A stretch of 64,000 nt of DNA from Kitasatospora phosalacinea (GCF_000716545.1 NZ_JNWZ01000011.1:41991-105990), one strand, 5' to 3'. Shown: positions 33,895-42,567, numbered from the stretch's first letter. Notes: generated from the letters alone by a model not told the origin. Numbers and translations: made by a program.

Positions 33895-35235
33895 ATGGCG
33901 GCGGACCCGTCGGACGAGCGGGAGCTGGTCGATCTGCGCGAGCGGATCGCCGTCCTGGAGCGGCAGGGGCAGCCCCGGCGGGAGCACCACCGGGTGCGGT
34001 CCTTCTTCGCGGTGCTGCTGATCGTGCTGGCCGCGGTGCTGACCCCGCTCGGGGTGGTCGCCGCCTGGAGCAAGTCGCAGGTGACCGACACCGACCGGTT
34101 CGTGTCCACGATGGCGCCGCTGGCGTCCGACCCGTCGGTGCAGGGCGCGGTCGCCAACCGGGTGACCACGGCGGTGATGCAGCAGCTGCCGATCACCGAC
34201 CTGATCAACGACGCGGCCCCGAACGACCGGCCGCTGCTGGACGCCGCGCTGGGCAAGCTCGGCCCGGCGCTGACCAGCGGGCTGACCGGCTTCGTCCACG
34301 ACCAGGTGCTGCGCTTCGTCCGGTCCGACGCGTTCGCCACGGTCTGGACGGGCGTGCTGCGCAACTCGCACGCCGCGTTCGACAAGGTGCTGACCGGGCA
34401 GGGCGGCGGGGCGGTGCAGGTCAAGGGCGACACCGTCAGCCTGGACCTGGCGCCGGTGGTCGCGGCGGTGAAGGACCGGCTGGTGGCGGGCGGGCTGGGG
34501 CTGGCGTCGAAGATCCCGGAGGTGCACACCGACTACACGCTGGTGCAGTCGGACGCGGTGCGGAAGGCGCAGACCGGGCTGCGGCTGCTCGACCTGGCCG
34601 GATTCTGGGTGCCGGTGCTGGCGCTGCTGTGCGCGGTCGGCGGGATCGCGCTGGCGGCGCGCCACCGCCGGGCCACCGTCTGGGCGGCGCTCGGGATGGC
34701 CGCGGGCGCGGGGGTGCTGGGCATCGGGCTGAGCGTGTTCCGGGCGATCTACCTGGACAAGCTGCCCGCCGACGTCGACCAGGCCGCCGCGATGGCGGTG
34801 TACGACACGCTGGTGCGCTACCTGCGGGCCGCGATCCGGATGGTGCTGGCGCTGGGCGTGGTGATCGCGCTGGCCGCCTGGCTGACCGGCGCGGGGCGCC
34901 GGGCCGGCTGGGTGCGGCACCTGTGGCGGTCCGGCCCGGGCGCGGTGCGGCAGGCCGCCGAGGGGATCGGCATGAGGCTCGGCCCGGTCGGCCCGTTCGT
35001 GCACCGCTGGAAGGCCTGGCTGGGCTGGGGCGCGGTCGCCGTCGCCGCCGTGGTGGTGCTGACCTGGAGCTACCCGACCGCCGCGGTGGTGCTGTGGACG
35101 GCGGTGGTGCTGCTGGCCGTACTGGCGGTGCTGGAGTTCCTGGACTCGCCCGCCGACACCCCCGGCACCCCCGACGCGCCCGGCACGGACGGCCCCGCGG
35201 GCCCGCCCGCCGGCGGGAAGGCCGCGGCGGCGTGA
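33895..35235 (+). CDS. Large integral membrane protein, hypothetical
   Basis: 446-aa protein: short cytoplasmic coiled coil ('ERELVDLRERIAVLERQ'), a membrane helix at about 35-58, a ~175-residue extracellular domain ('VTDTDRFVSTMAPLASDPSVQGAVANRVTTAVM...'), then five or so helices from residue ~228 and a Pro/Gly/Asp-rich tail. The extracellular 'DTDRFVSTMAPLASDPSVQ' pattern is typical of a conserved Streptomyces membrane family of unknown role. ATG at 33895. Its stop overlaps the start of the potassium channel gene, so the pair is coupled. Confidence 0.82.
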   Translation: MAADPSDERELVDLRERIAVLERQGQPRREHHRVRSFFAVLLIVLAAVLTPLGVVAAWSKSQVTDTDRFVSTMAPLASDPSVQGAVANRVTTAVMQQLPITDLINDAAPNDRPLLDAALGKLGPALTSGLTGFVHDQVLRFVRSDAFATVWTGVLRNSHAAFDKVLTGQGGGAVQVKGDTVSLDLAPVVAAVKDRLVAGGLGLASKIPEVHTDYTLVQSDAVRKAQTGLRLLDLAGFWVPVLALLCAVGGIALAARHRRATVWAALGMAAGAGVLGIGLSVFRAIYLDKLPADVDQAAAMAVYDTLVRYLRAAIRMVLALGVVIALAAWLTGAGRRAGWVRHLWRSGPGAVRQAAEGIGMRLGPVGPFVHRWKAWLGWGAVAVAAVVVLTWSYPTAAVVLWTAVVLLAVLAVLEFLDSPADTPGTPDAPGTDGPAGPPAGGKAAAA

Positions 35236-35747
35236 GGGGACTCGTCCGGACGTACGTCGCCGTGCTGGGCGGCCCGGTGCTGCTGCTGACGGTCTACTTC
35301 GCGGTGCCGCTGGGCTGGTTCGGGCCGCACCACCCGACGATCAGCTGGATGGCGTTCGGCGTGCTGCTGGCCGTGCTCGGCGTCGGGATGCTGCGCGAGG
35401 TGCGGATGCAGGTGCTCGGCCAGTCCAGGCACCCGGTGCCGCGGATCCTGATCCTGCTGTGCGGCGCGCTGGTGGTGTTCTCCGCCGCCTACCTGGCGAT
35501 GTCCAAGCACCCGGGCGAGCTGGACGGGCTGGTCACCAAGGTCGACGCGCTGTACTTCACGGTGATCACCATGGCGACCGTCGGGTACGGCGACATCCAC
35601 CCGTCCGGGCAGGCCGCCCGGATCATCGTGATGCTCCAACTCCTGTACACCGTGGTGTTCCTGACCACCGGGGTGACCGCGCTGACCAGGCAGGTGAAGA
35701 CCCGTGCGGTGCAGCGGGCCCACCACCGCGGGCGCGCCGGCGACTGA
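35232..35747 (+). CDS. Two-TM potassium channel protein
   Basis: 171-aa ion channel of the Ion_trans_2 class. Four hydrophobic segments are visible, with the pore loop 'VDALYFTVITMATVGYGDIHPSG' carrying the K+ selectivity filter TVGYGD near residue 120. There is no RCK domain. GTG at 35232 overlaps the previous TGA (GTGA). Works as a tetramer in the plasma membrane; the coupled upstream membrane protein may be a partner. Confidence 0.88.
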   Translation: MRGLVRTYVAVLGGPVLLLTVYFAVPLGWFGPHHPTISWMAFGVLLAVLGVGMLREVRMQVLGQSRHPVPRILILLCGALVVFSAAYLAMSKHPGELDGLVTKVDALYFTVITMATVGYGDIHPSGQAARIIVMLQLLYTVVFLTTGVTALTRQVKTRAVQRAHHRGRAGD

Positions 35748-35785
35748 GGTCCGGCGGCCGCGCCGCGGGCGGGTGCTTCCGGGGG

Positions 35786-36178
35786 TCAGTCGAGGATGGC
35801 GTCGATCTCCACTTCGACGAGCCAGTCGGGATCGATGAAACGCGACACCTCGACGAAGGTGCACGCCGGACGGACCGAGGCGAAGCGCTCTCCGTGCGCT
35901 CGCGCGGCTTCCTCCCAGCGGGTCACGTCCGTGAGCATGATGCGGGTCCGCACGACGTCCCCCAGCGACGCACCGGCTGCCGCCAGCGCGGTCTCCGCGA
36001 TGTCCAGGCACCGCACGGTCTGGGCGTAGACGTCGCCCCGCCCCACGGTCGTCCCGCCGTCCCCGATGGGAGCGGTGCCGGCGACGACGACGTGCGCCCC
36101 CTTGCGGACCGCCCGGGAGAACCCTATTCGGGGTTCGAGCGGCGATCCGGAACTGACCATCTGCCGACCAAGATCCAT
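35786..36178 (-). CDS. RidA-family (YjgF/UK114) enamine/imine deaminase
   Basis: 130-aa RidA-fold protein, hydrolysing reactive enamines/imines or related small substrates; trimeric in known members. Motifs 'GFSRAVRKGAHVVVAGTAPIG' and 'VRTRIMLTDVTRWEEAARAHGERFASVRPACTFVEVSRF.DPDWLVEVEIDAIL' are typical; the Arg in 'VRTRIMLTD' is the conserved catalytic-pocket Arg. ATG at 36178 with GGGAG nine bases upstream is preferred to the TTG at 36211. Codon use is slightly less GC-biased than its neighbours. Single gene, 40 bases from the end of the kinase gene. Confidence 0.87.
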   Translation of the reverse strand: MDLGRQMVSSGSPLEPRIGFSRAVRKGAHVVVAGTAPIGDGGTTVGRGDVYAQTVRCLDIAETALAAAGASLGDVVRTRIMLTDVTRWEEAARAHGERFASVRPACTFVEVSRFIDPDWLVEVEIDAILD

Positions 36179-36217
36179 CGCACCATGCTCCCAGATCACC
36201 GCACTCGGCAACAGCCC

Positions 36218-37765
36218 CTAATCGTCCTGCTGGGCGGCCTGCAGGTGCACCGCCGTGGTCAGGGCGGCGATCCGGGTCTGCCAGCCGATCAGGACGGGGG
36301 CGTCCACCGCCTTGTGGCGCTGGAGGTCGCGGACCAGCTTCTGGGCGTCCTTGAGGGAGTCCTCGGCGTCGGCGGGCTGCCTGTCGTTGACGGACTGGGC
36401 GGCCCGGGCGAGCAGGGCGGTCAGGTCGTCCTGCTTGTCCCGGTCCCGGTCGAAGTCGGCCTGCGCCACCTCGGCGCGCAGCTGGGTGAGTTGGGCGACC
36501 ACGGGACCGCCCTTGGGGGTGGCGGAGGGCTTGGGCGAGGCGCTGGGCTTCGCGGTGGCGGACGGGGGCGGGGTGGGGGCCGGGGAGGGCGTCGGGCTGG
36601 GAGCCGCGGTGGTGGCGGCCGTCGGGGCCGGGGTGCGCCGGGCCTCGGGGGCGGCGTCGCCGCCGCCGAGCGAGAACGCGGCGATGCCCGCCACGCAGGC
36701 GATCACGGCCGCGCCGACGCCCGCGTACACCAGCGGGTTGCGGCCGCGCCGGGGCGCGGGCTCCTCGTCCTCGTAGCGGGCCGGGGGCAGCAGCGGGGCC
36801 TGCACCGGCGGCAGCACCGAGGTGCGCTGCGGCTCGGTCCAGGGCTGCCGCGGGGGCGGGGCGGCCCGGAAGGCGTCGGCGGGGACGGGCGGCAGCACCT
36901 GGGTGGCCGCGCCGAGGAGTTGGGCGGTGCGGTCGGCGGGGGCGGCCGGGACGGCGGCGAGCAGTTCGGCGGCCGCGGCCCTGGCGTCGGCGGGGCGCTC
37001 GGCCGGGTGCTTGGCCAGCAGCCGCAGGATCGCGGCGTCCAGCGCGGGCGGCACGTCGGGGCGGTGCGCGGAGACCGGGACCGGGTACTCGGTGACGTGC
37101 TTGAAGGTCACCGCGACGGGGGTGTCGGCGGTGAACGGCGGCGCGCCGGCCAGCATCTCGTACAGCACGCAGCCCACCGCGTACAGGTCGGCGCGGCCGT
37201 CGACCTCCCCGGCGGTGGCCTGCTCCGGGGAGAGGTAGGCGGCGGTGCCCAGCACGGACGCGGTCTGGGTGAGCTGCTGCCCGGAGGAGGAGCCGGCCCG
37301 GGCGATGCCGAAGTCGACGACCTTGACCTCGCCGTCCTGGGTGATCATCACGTTGCCGGGCTTGATGTCGCGGTGCACCAGTCCCCGGGCGTGCGCGGCG
37401 GCCAGCGCGTCCAGCACGGCGGCGGCGATGCCCGCGGCGCGCTCCACCGGCAGCACGCCCTGCTCGGCGATCACCCGGCCCAGGGTCGCGCCGTGCACCA
37501 GTTCCATCACCAGGTACGGGGAGCCCCGGTCGACGCCGGAGTCGAAGACGGTGACCACCCGGGGGTGCGCCAGCAGCGCGGCCGAGCGGGCCTCGCGGGC
37601 GAACCGCTCGGCGAACCTCGGGTCGTCGGCCAGGCCGCCGTTGAGCACCTTGACCGCCACCGGGCGGCCCAACTGGTGGTCCACTGCGCGGTACACGGTG
37701 GCCATGCCGCCGACGCCGAGGATCTCGCCGAGTTCGTAGCGGCCGTTCAGCGCGCGTCCGATCAT
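36218..37765 (-). CDS. Membrane-anchored Ser/Thr protein kinase (Hanks type)
   Basis: 515-aa PknB-like kinase. The cytoplasmic kinase domain covers residues ~10-275: Gly loop 'GVGGMATVYRA', Lys39 in 'VAVKVL', 'HRDIKPGNV' (131-139) and 'DFGIA' (151-155). A Pro/Ala-rich linker, a single membrane helix at about 345-362, a Thr/Pro-rich stalk and an ~100-residue extracellular helical domain follow. No PASTA repeats, so it does not read peptidoglycan as PknB does. ATG at 37765. Sits at the tail of the polysaccharide locus on the same strand. Confidence 0.92.
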   Translation of the reverse strand: MIGRALNGRYELGEILGVGGMATVYRAVDHQLGRPVAVKVLNGGLADDPRFAERFAREARSAALLAHPRVVTVFDSGVDRGSPYLVMELVHGATLGRVIAEQGVLPVERAAGIAAAVLDALAAAHARGLVHRDIKPGNVMITQDGEVKVVDFGIARAGSSSGQQLTQTASVLGTAAYLSPEQATAGEVDGRADLYAVGCVLYEMLAGAPPFTADTPVAVTFKHVTEYPVPVSAHRPDVPPALDAAILRLLAKHPAERPADARAAAAELLAAVPAAPADRTAQLLGAATQVLPPVPADAFRAAPPPRQPWTEPQRTSVLPPVQAPLLPPARYEDEEPAPRRGRNPLVYAGVGAAVIACVAGIAAFSLGGGDAAPEARRTPAPTAATTAAPSPTPSPAPTPPPSATAKPSASPKPSATPKGGPVVAQLTQLRAEVAQADFDRDRDKQDDLTALLARAAQSVNDRQPADAEDSLKDAQKLVRDLQRHKAVDAPVLIGWQTRIAALTTAVHLQAAQQDD

Positions 37766-37827
37766 CGGATACTCCCATCACCTCGGTCCGGCACCCGTGA
37801 ACCATAGCGGGCCGGGCCCACGGGAGT

Positions 37828-37989
37828 TCACGGGCGCTGCACGAGCAGGACGGCGGCCAGGGCGGCGAGGGCGACGGCCAGCAGGGCCCGGCAGAAGCCC
37901 TGCGGACCGTGCGCGGCGCGGCGGGTGGTGCGGCGGGCGGCGCGGCGGGCGGCGCGCTCGGCAGCGGGCGAGGTGCGGGGGAAGGTCAT
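37828..37989 (-). CDS. 53-aa Arg-rich single-pass membrane peptide
   Basis: Short gene: Arg/Ala-rich N-terminal half ('MTFPRTSPAAERAARRAARRT') and a C-terminal membrane helix ('FCRALLAVALAALAAVLLVQ'). ATG at 37989 starts four bases after the stop of the MatB-like synthase, with CGGAG about nine bases upstream inside the synthase's end. The tight spacing and ribosome site suggest it is the last gene of that operon. Function unknown; a helper of the synthase is a guess. Confidence 0.6.
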   Translation of the reverse strand: MTFPRTSPAAERAARRAARRTTRRAAHGPQGFCRALLAVALAALAAVLLVQRP

Positions 37990-37993
37990 CGCG

Positions 37994-40165
37994 TCAACTC
38001 CGGTTCGCCGGGGCCTGGAGCGAGCCGTAGCGCTGCATCCGCTGCCAGCGCAGCCGGTTGCCGGCCAGCGCGGTCCACACCGACTGGATCACCACCAGGT
38101 ACATCAGTTGGCGGTAGACGACCTGCTGGAGCGGCAGCGTCCACAGCGGGCCCAACCGCTCGCCGTCCAGCCGGAACGCGTAGCAGGCCGACAGCGCCTG
38201 CAGCACCAGGAAGCCCAGCCAGACCGCGGCGATCCGCGCCGGGTCGAGGAACAACAAGCCGTAGAGCGCGAACACGTCCACGGCCGGGGCCAGCAGCGGC
38301 AGCAGCACCTGGAACATCAGCAGGTAGAGCAGCCCCCGGCGGCCCAGTTTGCCGGCCTGGCCGCGCTGGGCGAGTGAGCGGCGGTGCTTCCACATCGCCT
38401 GCAGGGTGCCGTAGCACCAGCGGTAGCGCTGGCGCCACAGCGCGGAGAGCGAGGCCGGGGCCTCGGTCCAGGCGACCGCCCGCTCCTCGTAGACCACCCG
38501 CCAGCCGGCCCGGCACAGCGCCATGGTCAGGTCGGTGTCCTCGGCCAGGGTCTCCTCGGCGACGCCGCCGAGCCGCAGCAGGGCCGAACGGCGGAACGCG
38601 CCGACCGCGCCGGGGACGGTGGGCATGCACTGGGCGAGGTCGAAGAAGCGGCGGTCCAGGTTGAACCCGACCACGTACTCGATGTGCTGCCAGCGGCCGA
38701 GCAGCCCGCCCCGGTTGATCACCTTGGCGTTGCCGGAGACCGCGCCGACCCGGCGGTCGGCGAACGGCTGCACCAGCAGCCGGACGGCGTCCGGCTCGAA
38801 CACGGTGTCCCCGTCGACCATCACCACCAGCTCGCAGCTCGCGTGCCGCAGACCGTTGTTGAGCGCCGCCGGCTTGCCCGCGTTGGCCTGCCGGAGCACC
38901 CGGACGCCGGGCAGGCCGAGCGACTCCACCAGGTCCGCGGTGCCGTCCGTGGAACCGTCGTCGACCACGACCACCTCCACCGGGTGGTCGGAGGCCAGCA
39001 GTGAGCGCACCGCCGCCTCGATGCCCGCGCGCTCGTTGTACGCGGGCACGATCACGGTGACCGGCTCGGTGACCGGCGGGCCCCAGCCGCGGCGGCGCAG
39101 GCGCCGGTGGCGCCAGGCCGCGAGCAGCAGCACCGCCGCGCGCACCACGCTGATCGCGCCCGCCGCCCACAGCAGCCAGCCGAGCACCGCCACCGCCCCG
39201 TCGCCGCCGGCCAGGGCGAGCAGCAGCGCCCGGCCCTGCCAGTGCTCGGCGCCGCTCGCCGGGCGCGCCGTGTCGGCGATCGACGCCGTCTCGGAGACCG
39301 TGCCGACCCGGTAGCCGGCCTGCTTGAGCTTCGGCAGCAGCTCGGCCAGCGCGGTGACGGTCTGCGAGCGGTCGCCGCCCGCGTCGTGCATCAGCACGAC
39401 CTGCCCGGCCGGGCCCTGCGGGGTGGCGGCGGCGACGATCCGCTCGACGCCAGGGCGCCGCCAGTCCTCACTGTCCAGGGTGGTCAGCACGGTCAGGTAA
39501 CCGGACTGCCCGGCCTGCCGGACGGCCTGCCAGTCGGCGTCGGTGAGCGCGTCGTTGGACGAGGAGTACGGGGGCCGCAACAGCGCGGTGGTGGTGCCGG
39601 TGGCACCGGCCACCGCGAGCTGCGCCTCGCGCAGTTCGAGCGAGCGGCGCCACGGCGCGGCCTGCCCGAGGTCCGCGTGGGTGAAGGTGTGGATGCCGAG
39701 CTGGTGCCCCTCGGCGAGGATCCGGCGGGCGAGTTCGGGGTGGTCGGCGACCTGGGTACCGACCACGAAGAAGGTGGCGTGCACCCCCTGCTGTTTCAGC
39801 ACGTCCAGGATCTTCGGCGTCCAGACCGGGTCGGGGCCGTCGTCGAAGGTCAGCGCGACGGTGCCCTCGGCGGGCCGGGCGGTGCGGGGCGTCGCCGCGG
39901 AGGCGTCGATCACCGGTCCGCCGTGGGCGGCCTCCGGGGGGACCGCGTAGGCGGGCCCGGCGGGGTGGGCGGCGCCGTCGGGCGCCGCCCCGTACATGTG
40001 GCGGGTGTAGCCCTGCAGCAGCAGGGCCGCGGCCAGGGTCACCACCAGGGCCGTCAGCAGCAGCCAGTGGGTGCGGGGCGCCGGCTGTCGCACGACGCCC
40101 CGGCGGCCCCGGCGACCGCGCTGGGCGGGGCCGCCGCGGCGGGGGGAGGTCCGGGGGGAGGTCAT
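37994..40165 (-). CDS. MatB-like bifunctional polysaccharide deacetylase / family 2 glycosyltransferase
   Basis: 723-aa envelope enzyme. N-terminal membrane helix at ~33-52; extracellular NodB deacetylase domain ~100-310 with Asp pair 'TFDDGPD' (108-109), metal His 'HTFTH' (159, 163) and 'RPPYS' (197-201); membrane helices at ~310-355; then a GT2 domain with 'VDDGSTD' (401-407), 'DGD' (451-453), 'EDTDL' (542-546) and 'QRYRW' (579-583), and C-terminal helices. The deacetylase-before-GT order in one chain matches S. coelicolor/lividans MatB (SCO2962 family), which makes a poly-N-acetylglucosamine-like matrix for pellet cohesion; identity of the polymer here is inference. Nine bases separate it from the upstream small membrane protein. 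Confidence 0.88.
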   Translation of the reverse strand: MTSPRTSPRRGGPAQRGRRGRRGVVRQPAPRTHWLLLTALVVTLAAALLLQGYTRHMYGAAPDGAAHPAGPAYAVPPEAAHGGPVIDASAATPRTARPAEGTVALTFDDGPDPVWTPKILDVLKQQGVHATFFVVGTQVADHPELARRILAEGHQLGIHTFTHADLGQAAPWRRSLELREAQLAVAGATGTTTALLRPPYSSSNDALTDADWQAVRQAGQSGYLTVLTTLDSEDWRRPGVERIVAAATPQGPAGQVVLMHDAGGDRSQTVTALAELLPKLKQAGYRVGTVSETASIADTARPASGAEHWQGRALLLALAGGDGAVAVLGWLLWAAGAISVVRAAVLLLAAWRHRRLRRRGWGPPVTEPVTVIVPAYNERAGIEAAVRSLLASDHPVEVVVVDDGSTDGTADLVESLGLPGVRVLRQANAGKPAALNNGLRHASCELVVMVDGDTVFEPDAVRLLVQPFADRRVGAVSGNAKVINRGGLLGRWQHIEYVVGFNLDRRFFDLAQCMPTVPGAVGAFRRSALLRLGGVAEETLAEDTDLTMALCRAGWRVVYEERAVAWTEAPASLSALWRQRYRWCYGTLQAMWKHRRSLAQRGQAGKLGRRGLLYLLMFQVLLPLLAPAVDVFALYGLLFLDPARIAAVWLGFLVLQALSACYAFRLDGERLGPLWTLPLQQVVYRQLMYLVVIQSVWTALAGNRLRWQRMQRYGSLQAPANRS

Positions 40166-40174
40166 CGGGGCTCG

Positions 40175-40660
40175 CTAGGGGCTCTTGGTGGGCTTCCGGC
40201 TGTTGCTCGGCGCGTCGCTCGGCCTGCCGTGCGAGACCGCCGGGCCGGGGGTCGTCGCCGCGGCCGGCGGCGCGGCGGTGGTGGGTGCCGCGGTCCGGCC
40301 CGCGGTGTTCGCCGCGACCGGCGGCGCGGCGGTGGCCTGGGCCTGCCGGGTGGCGGGGGCGGTGGTCCGGGCGGGTCCGGAGGTGGGCCGGTCGTCGGCC
40401 GCCGACCCGGCGCTCGGGGCGGGCGGTTCGGTGGAGACCGGGATGCTCGGACCGGCCGGGGCGGCCGGCTTCGGCAGGAACGGCGCGTCGAAGGACGGCC
40501 CGCCGAGCGCGCTGCTCGCCACCAGCGCCAGGTATCCGACCGCCGGGACGGCCAGCAGCCATCCGAGCCGCCGCGAACGGCGCTGGCGCCGGCCGCTGGC
40601 GTCGACGAACACCGGAGCGGCCGGGTCGGTGGGCCGCGCTGCGAGCGGGGTTTCGGTCAC
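40175..40660 (-). CDS. Small membrane protein with Pro/Ala/Thr-rich tail
   Basis: 161-aa protein with one membrane helix (about residues 31-52, 'RLGWLLAVPAVGYLALVASSALG') and a long extracellular low-complexity tail rich in Pro, Ala and Thr. No domain recognised. ATG or equivalent at 40660; its stop is nine bases from the MatB-like gene, so they form an operon. It begins just after the five-hairpin array and could be a partner protein for the synthase. Confidence 0.72.
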   Translation of the reverse strand: MTETPLAARPTDPAAPVFVDASGRRQRRSRRLGWLLAVPAVGYLALVASSALGGPSFDAPFLPKPAAPAGPSIPVSTEPPAPSAGSAADDRPTSGPARTTAPATRQAQATAAPPVAANTAGRTAAPTTAAPPAAATTPGPAVSHGRPSDAPSNSRKPTKSP

Positions 40661-40708
40661 CGTGGTTCCTGGGCTCGGACCGGCTCGGGCGCACCGGTGG
40701 GCTGGGCC

Positions 40709-40945
40709 CCGGACGGACGGTGGACCCGGGGGAGTCCAGCCGCCCGTCCGGAGCGGGTTCTCCGACCGGCGGCGGACCCGGGGGAGTCTTCTGCCGGTCG
40801 GAGCCTGTCCCGGTCGGACGCGGGCCCGGGGGAGCCCGCCGTCCGTCCGGGGTCGGCACCGGACGGACGGCGGGTACAGGGGCCCGCCGGCCGCCCGGAG
40901 GCGGTGCCGGTCGGACGCGGCCCGGGGGAGCCGCGGTCCGACCGG
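40709..40945. repeat. Array of five consecutive palindromic (hairpin) repeats
   Basis: Five stem-loops in ~240 bases at a period of 48-52: 40709-40751, 40760-40803, 40809-40851, 40854-40909 and 40907-40945. Arms of 15-20 bp are near-perfect, e.g. starting CCGGACGG and ending CCGTCCGG. Four loops have the same core CCCGGGGGAG (at 40725, 40777, 40825 and 40921 to +9); the fourth unit's loop has diverged (ACAGGGG). Reading on the transcript strand the loops are CTCCCCCGGG. No convincing coding frame. It sits between the probable anti-sigma gene and the small membrane protein. Confidence 0.85.
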
Positions 40946-40954
40946 AGTTCGGTG

Positions 40955-41836
40955 TCAGTCCTGGCCGTTCCCCCCGCCGGACGGCCGCTCGCTCCCGCGT
41001 CCCCACCTGCCGGACGAGGACGAGGGAGACGGTGACGGTGACGGCGAGGCGGACCGGCTCGGGGCGGTCGTGGACCTCCCGTGGCCCTCCCCGCCCGGCT
41101 GGTCCCCGCCGTGCGCGGCGAGCAGCGCGCAGAAGCCGGTCACCTTCTCCGGTGCGCCGGCCGCCTTCAGCAGCTCGGCGAGCGCCGGGTCGGTGGCGGC
41201 CTCCTTGGGCTTGCTGCCGCCCGCGACCCGCCCGGCGAAGCCCTCGCAGAGCTCCGGCAGGTCAGGCAGGCCGGCCGGGTCGGTGGAGACCCGCCCGGTG
41301 GGCCGGGCCGGGCCGCCGGAGCGGCTCGGCGAGGCGCTCGGCCGGCCGGTGCGGTCGGCGCCGGTGCCCGCGGGGGACGGCGGGGCGGACGGCCCGGCGG
41401 ACGACGGCGCGGGCGCCGCGCCGGTGGCCGACGGGGCCGGGGCGGGACCGCCCAGCACCTCCGGCAGCCGACCGGTGGAGGCCGCGACCGCGACGCCGCC
41501 CACGGCGGTGACGCCCAGCGCGACGGCAACGGCCTTCGCACTGAGGGCACGCGCGAGCGCGCTGTCCGCCATCTTCCGTCTCCGGTGCTGCGTGGGGGTC
41601 GGCTGGCGACGAGCCTGCCGGAACGCGGCCACGGCCCCCTCTTCGCCGGGCAGCGGGCCGTCACCGGCCGCCCGGCTCGTCGCAGCGGCGGCGAGCAGGG
41701 CGGCGAGCTCCGGCCGTCCTGGCGCGGACTGCTGCCCGGCGGAGGGGTCCTGACCGGCCTCCGGGTCGACCGTGACACCGTCGAGCAGCCGCTCGGCGGT
41801 GGCGCGATCGATCCGGCGGGATCGGTTGGTGCTCAT
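40955..41836 (-). CDS. Probable anti-sigma-like membrane protein
   Basis: 293-aa single-pass protein. Cytoplasmic N-terminus of ~95 residues ('RIDRATAERLLDGV...'), membrane helix at about 98-120 ('SAKAVAVALGVTAVGGVAVAAS'), Pro/Ser-rich extracellular linker and an outer part with two Cys ('LPELCEGFAGRV', 'VTGFCALLAAHGG'), ending in a Ser/Pro-rich tail. No zinc-binding HxxxCxxC motif is visible. It overlaps the ECF sigma gene by ATGA (41833-41836), the usual sigma/anti-sigma arrangement, which is the main reason for the call. Confidence 0.68.
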   Translation of the reverse strand: MSTNRSRRIDRATAERLLDGVTVDPEAGQDPSAGQQSAPGRPELAALLAAAATSRAAGDGPLPGEEGAVAAFRQARRQPTPTQHRRRKMADSALARALSAKAVAVALGVTAVGGVAVAASTGRLPEVLGGPAPAPSATGAAPAPSSAGPSAPPSPAGTGADRTGRPSASPSRSGGPARPTGRVSTDPAGLPDLPELCEGFAGRVAGGSKPKEAATDPALAELLKAAGAPEKVTGFCALLAAHGGDQPGGEGHGRSTTAPSRSASPSPSPSPSSSSGRWGRGSERPSGGGNGQD

Positions 41837-42567
41837 CTCATGTCCTTCAGCGTCGGCACCTGCGCCGGTGTCACACCCTGCGCGGAAATTCTTTTCCCGG
41901 CCCCCCGGCGGGGCGCTCCGGCCACCGCTCCCCCGCCCTGCTCCAGCATCTTGGCCAGCCGCTTGAGCCCCCGGTGGGCGGCCATCCGGACGCTGCCCGA
42001 GCGCTTGCCGAGCACCTTCGCGGCGCTCTCCGCGTCCAGCCCGAGCACCACCCGCAGCAGCACCGCCTCGGCCTGGTCGGGCGGCAGCGAGGCGATCAGC
42101 GCGAGCGCGTCGGAGGTGGCGACGGCGGCCATCACCTGGCCCTCGGTGTCCTCGGCGGCGGCCAGCTCGGCCAGGTACTCCACCGGCAGGTCGGCGACCG
42201 GGCGGCGGCGCAGGCGGCGCAGGTGGTCCATGGCCCGGTTGCGGGCGATCGTGGCGGCCCAGCCGCGGAAGCCGTCCGCGTCGCCGCGGAAGCCCGGCAG
42301 GTCGCGGGCGATCTGCAGCCAGGTCTCGGAGGCGATGTCCTCGGCGTCCTCGGCCCGCCCTCCGACCAGCACCCGCAGGTAGCGCAGCAGCCCCGGCTGG
42401 ACGGCCCGGAACAGGACCCGGAACGCCTCCTCGTCACCGTCCCGGGCGGCGCGGACGGCTTCCGCGAGGTCGGCCCGCCGGGCGGGCGGGCGGTCCGGTG
42501 CATTCGGACGGCCGAGCCGGTCCCCGTCGTCCGCCCCGTGGTGTTCAGCTCTGTGCACCCGCCACAT
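41833..42567 (-). CDS. ECF sigma factor upstream of the polysaccharide locus
   Basis: 244-aa ECF sigma factor: region 2 'EEAFRVLFRAVQPGLLRYLRVLVGGRAEDAEDIASETWLQIARDLPGF' and region 4 'LIASLPPDQAEAVLLRVVLGLDAESAAKVLGKRSGSVRMAAHRGLKRLAKML', with extended tails at both ends. Start uncertain; the ATG at 42567 is taken, with ATG 42570 and GTG 42558 as alternatives. The upstream reading frame is not convincing. Coupled to the membrane protein that follows, so its activity is presumably held at the membrane. Could drive the downstream MatB-like genes. Confidence 0.85.
   Translation of the reverse strand: MWRVHRAEHHGADDGDRLGRPNAPDRPPARRADLAEAVRAARDGDEEAFRVLFRAVQPGLLRYLRVLVGGRAEDAEDIASETWLQIARDLPGFRGDADGFRGWAATIARNRAMDHLRRLRRRPVADLPVEYLAELAAAEDTEGQVMAAVATSDALALIASLPPDQAEAVLLRVVLGLDAESAAKVLGKRSGSVRMAAHRGLKRLAKMLEQGGGAVAGAPRRGAGKRISAQGVTPAQVPTLKDMR

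Noticed and set aside
34629..35747. 372-codon upstream extension of the potassium channel frame
   Set aside because: The first 200 codons are a shadow of the preceding membrane protein; GTG at 35232 with the GTGA overlap is the real start.
40709..40945. CRISPR-like array
   Set aside because: Units are palindromic and the stems diverge while loops stay fixed; there are no unique spacers and no cas genes.
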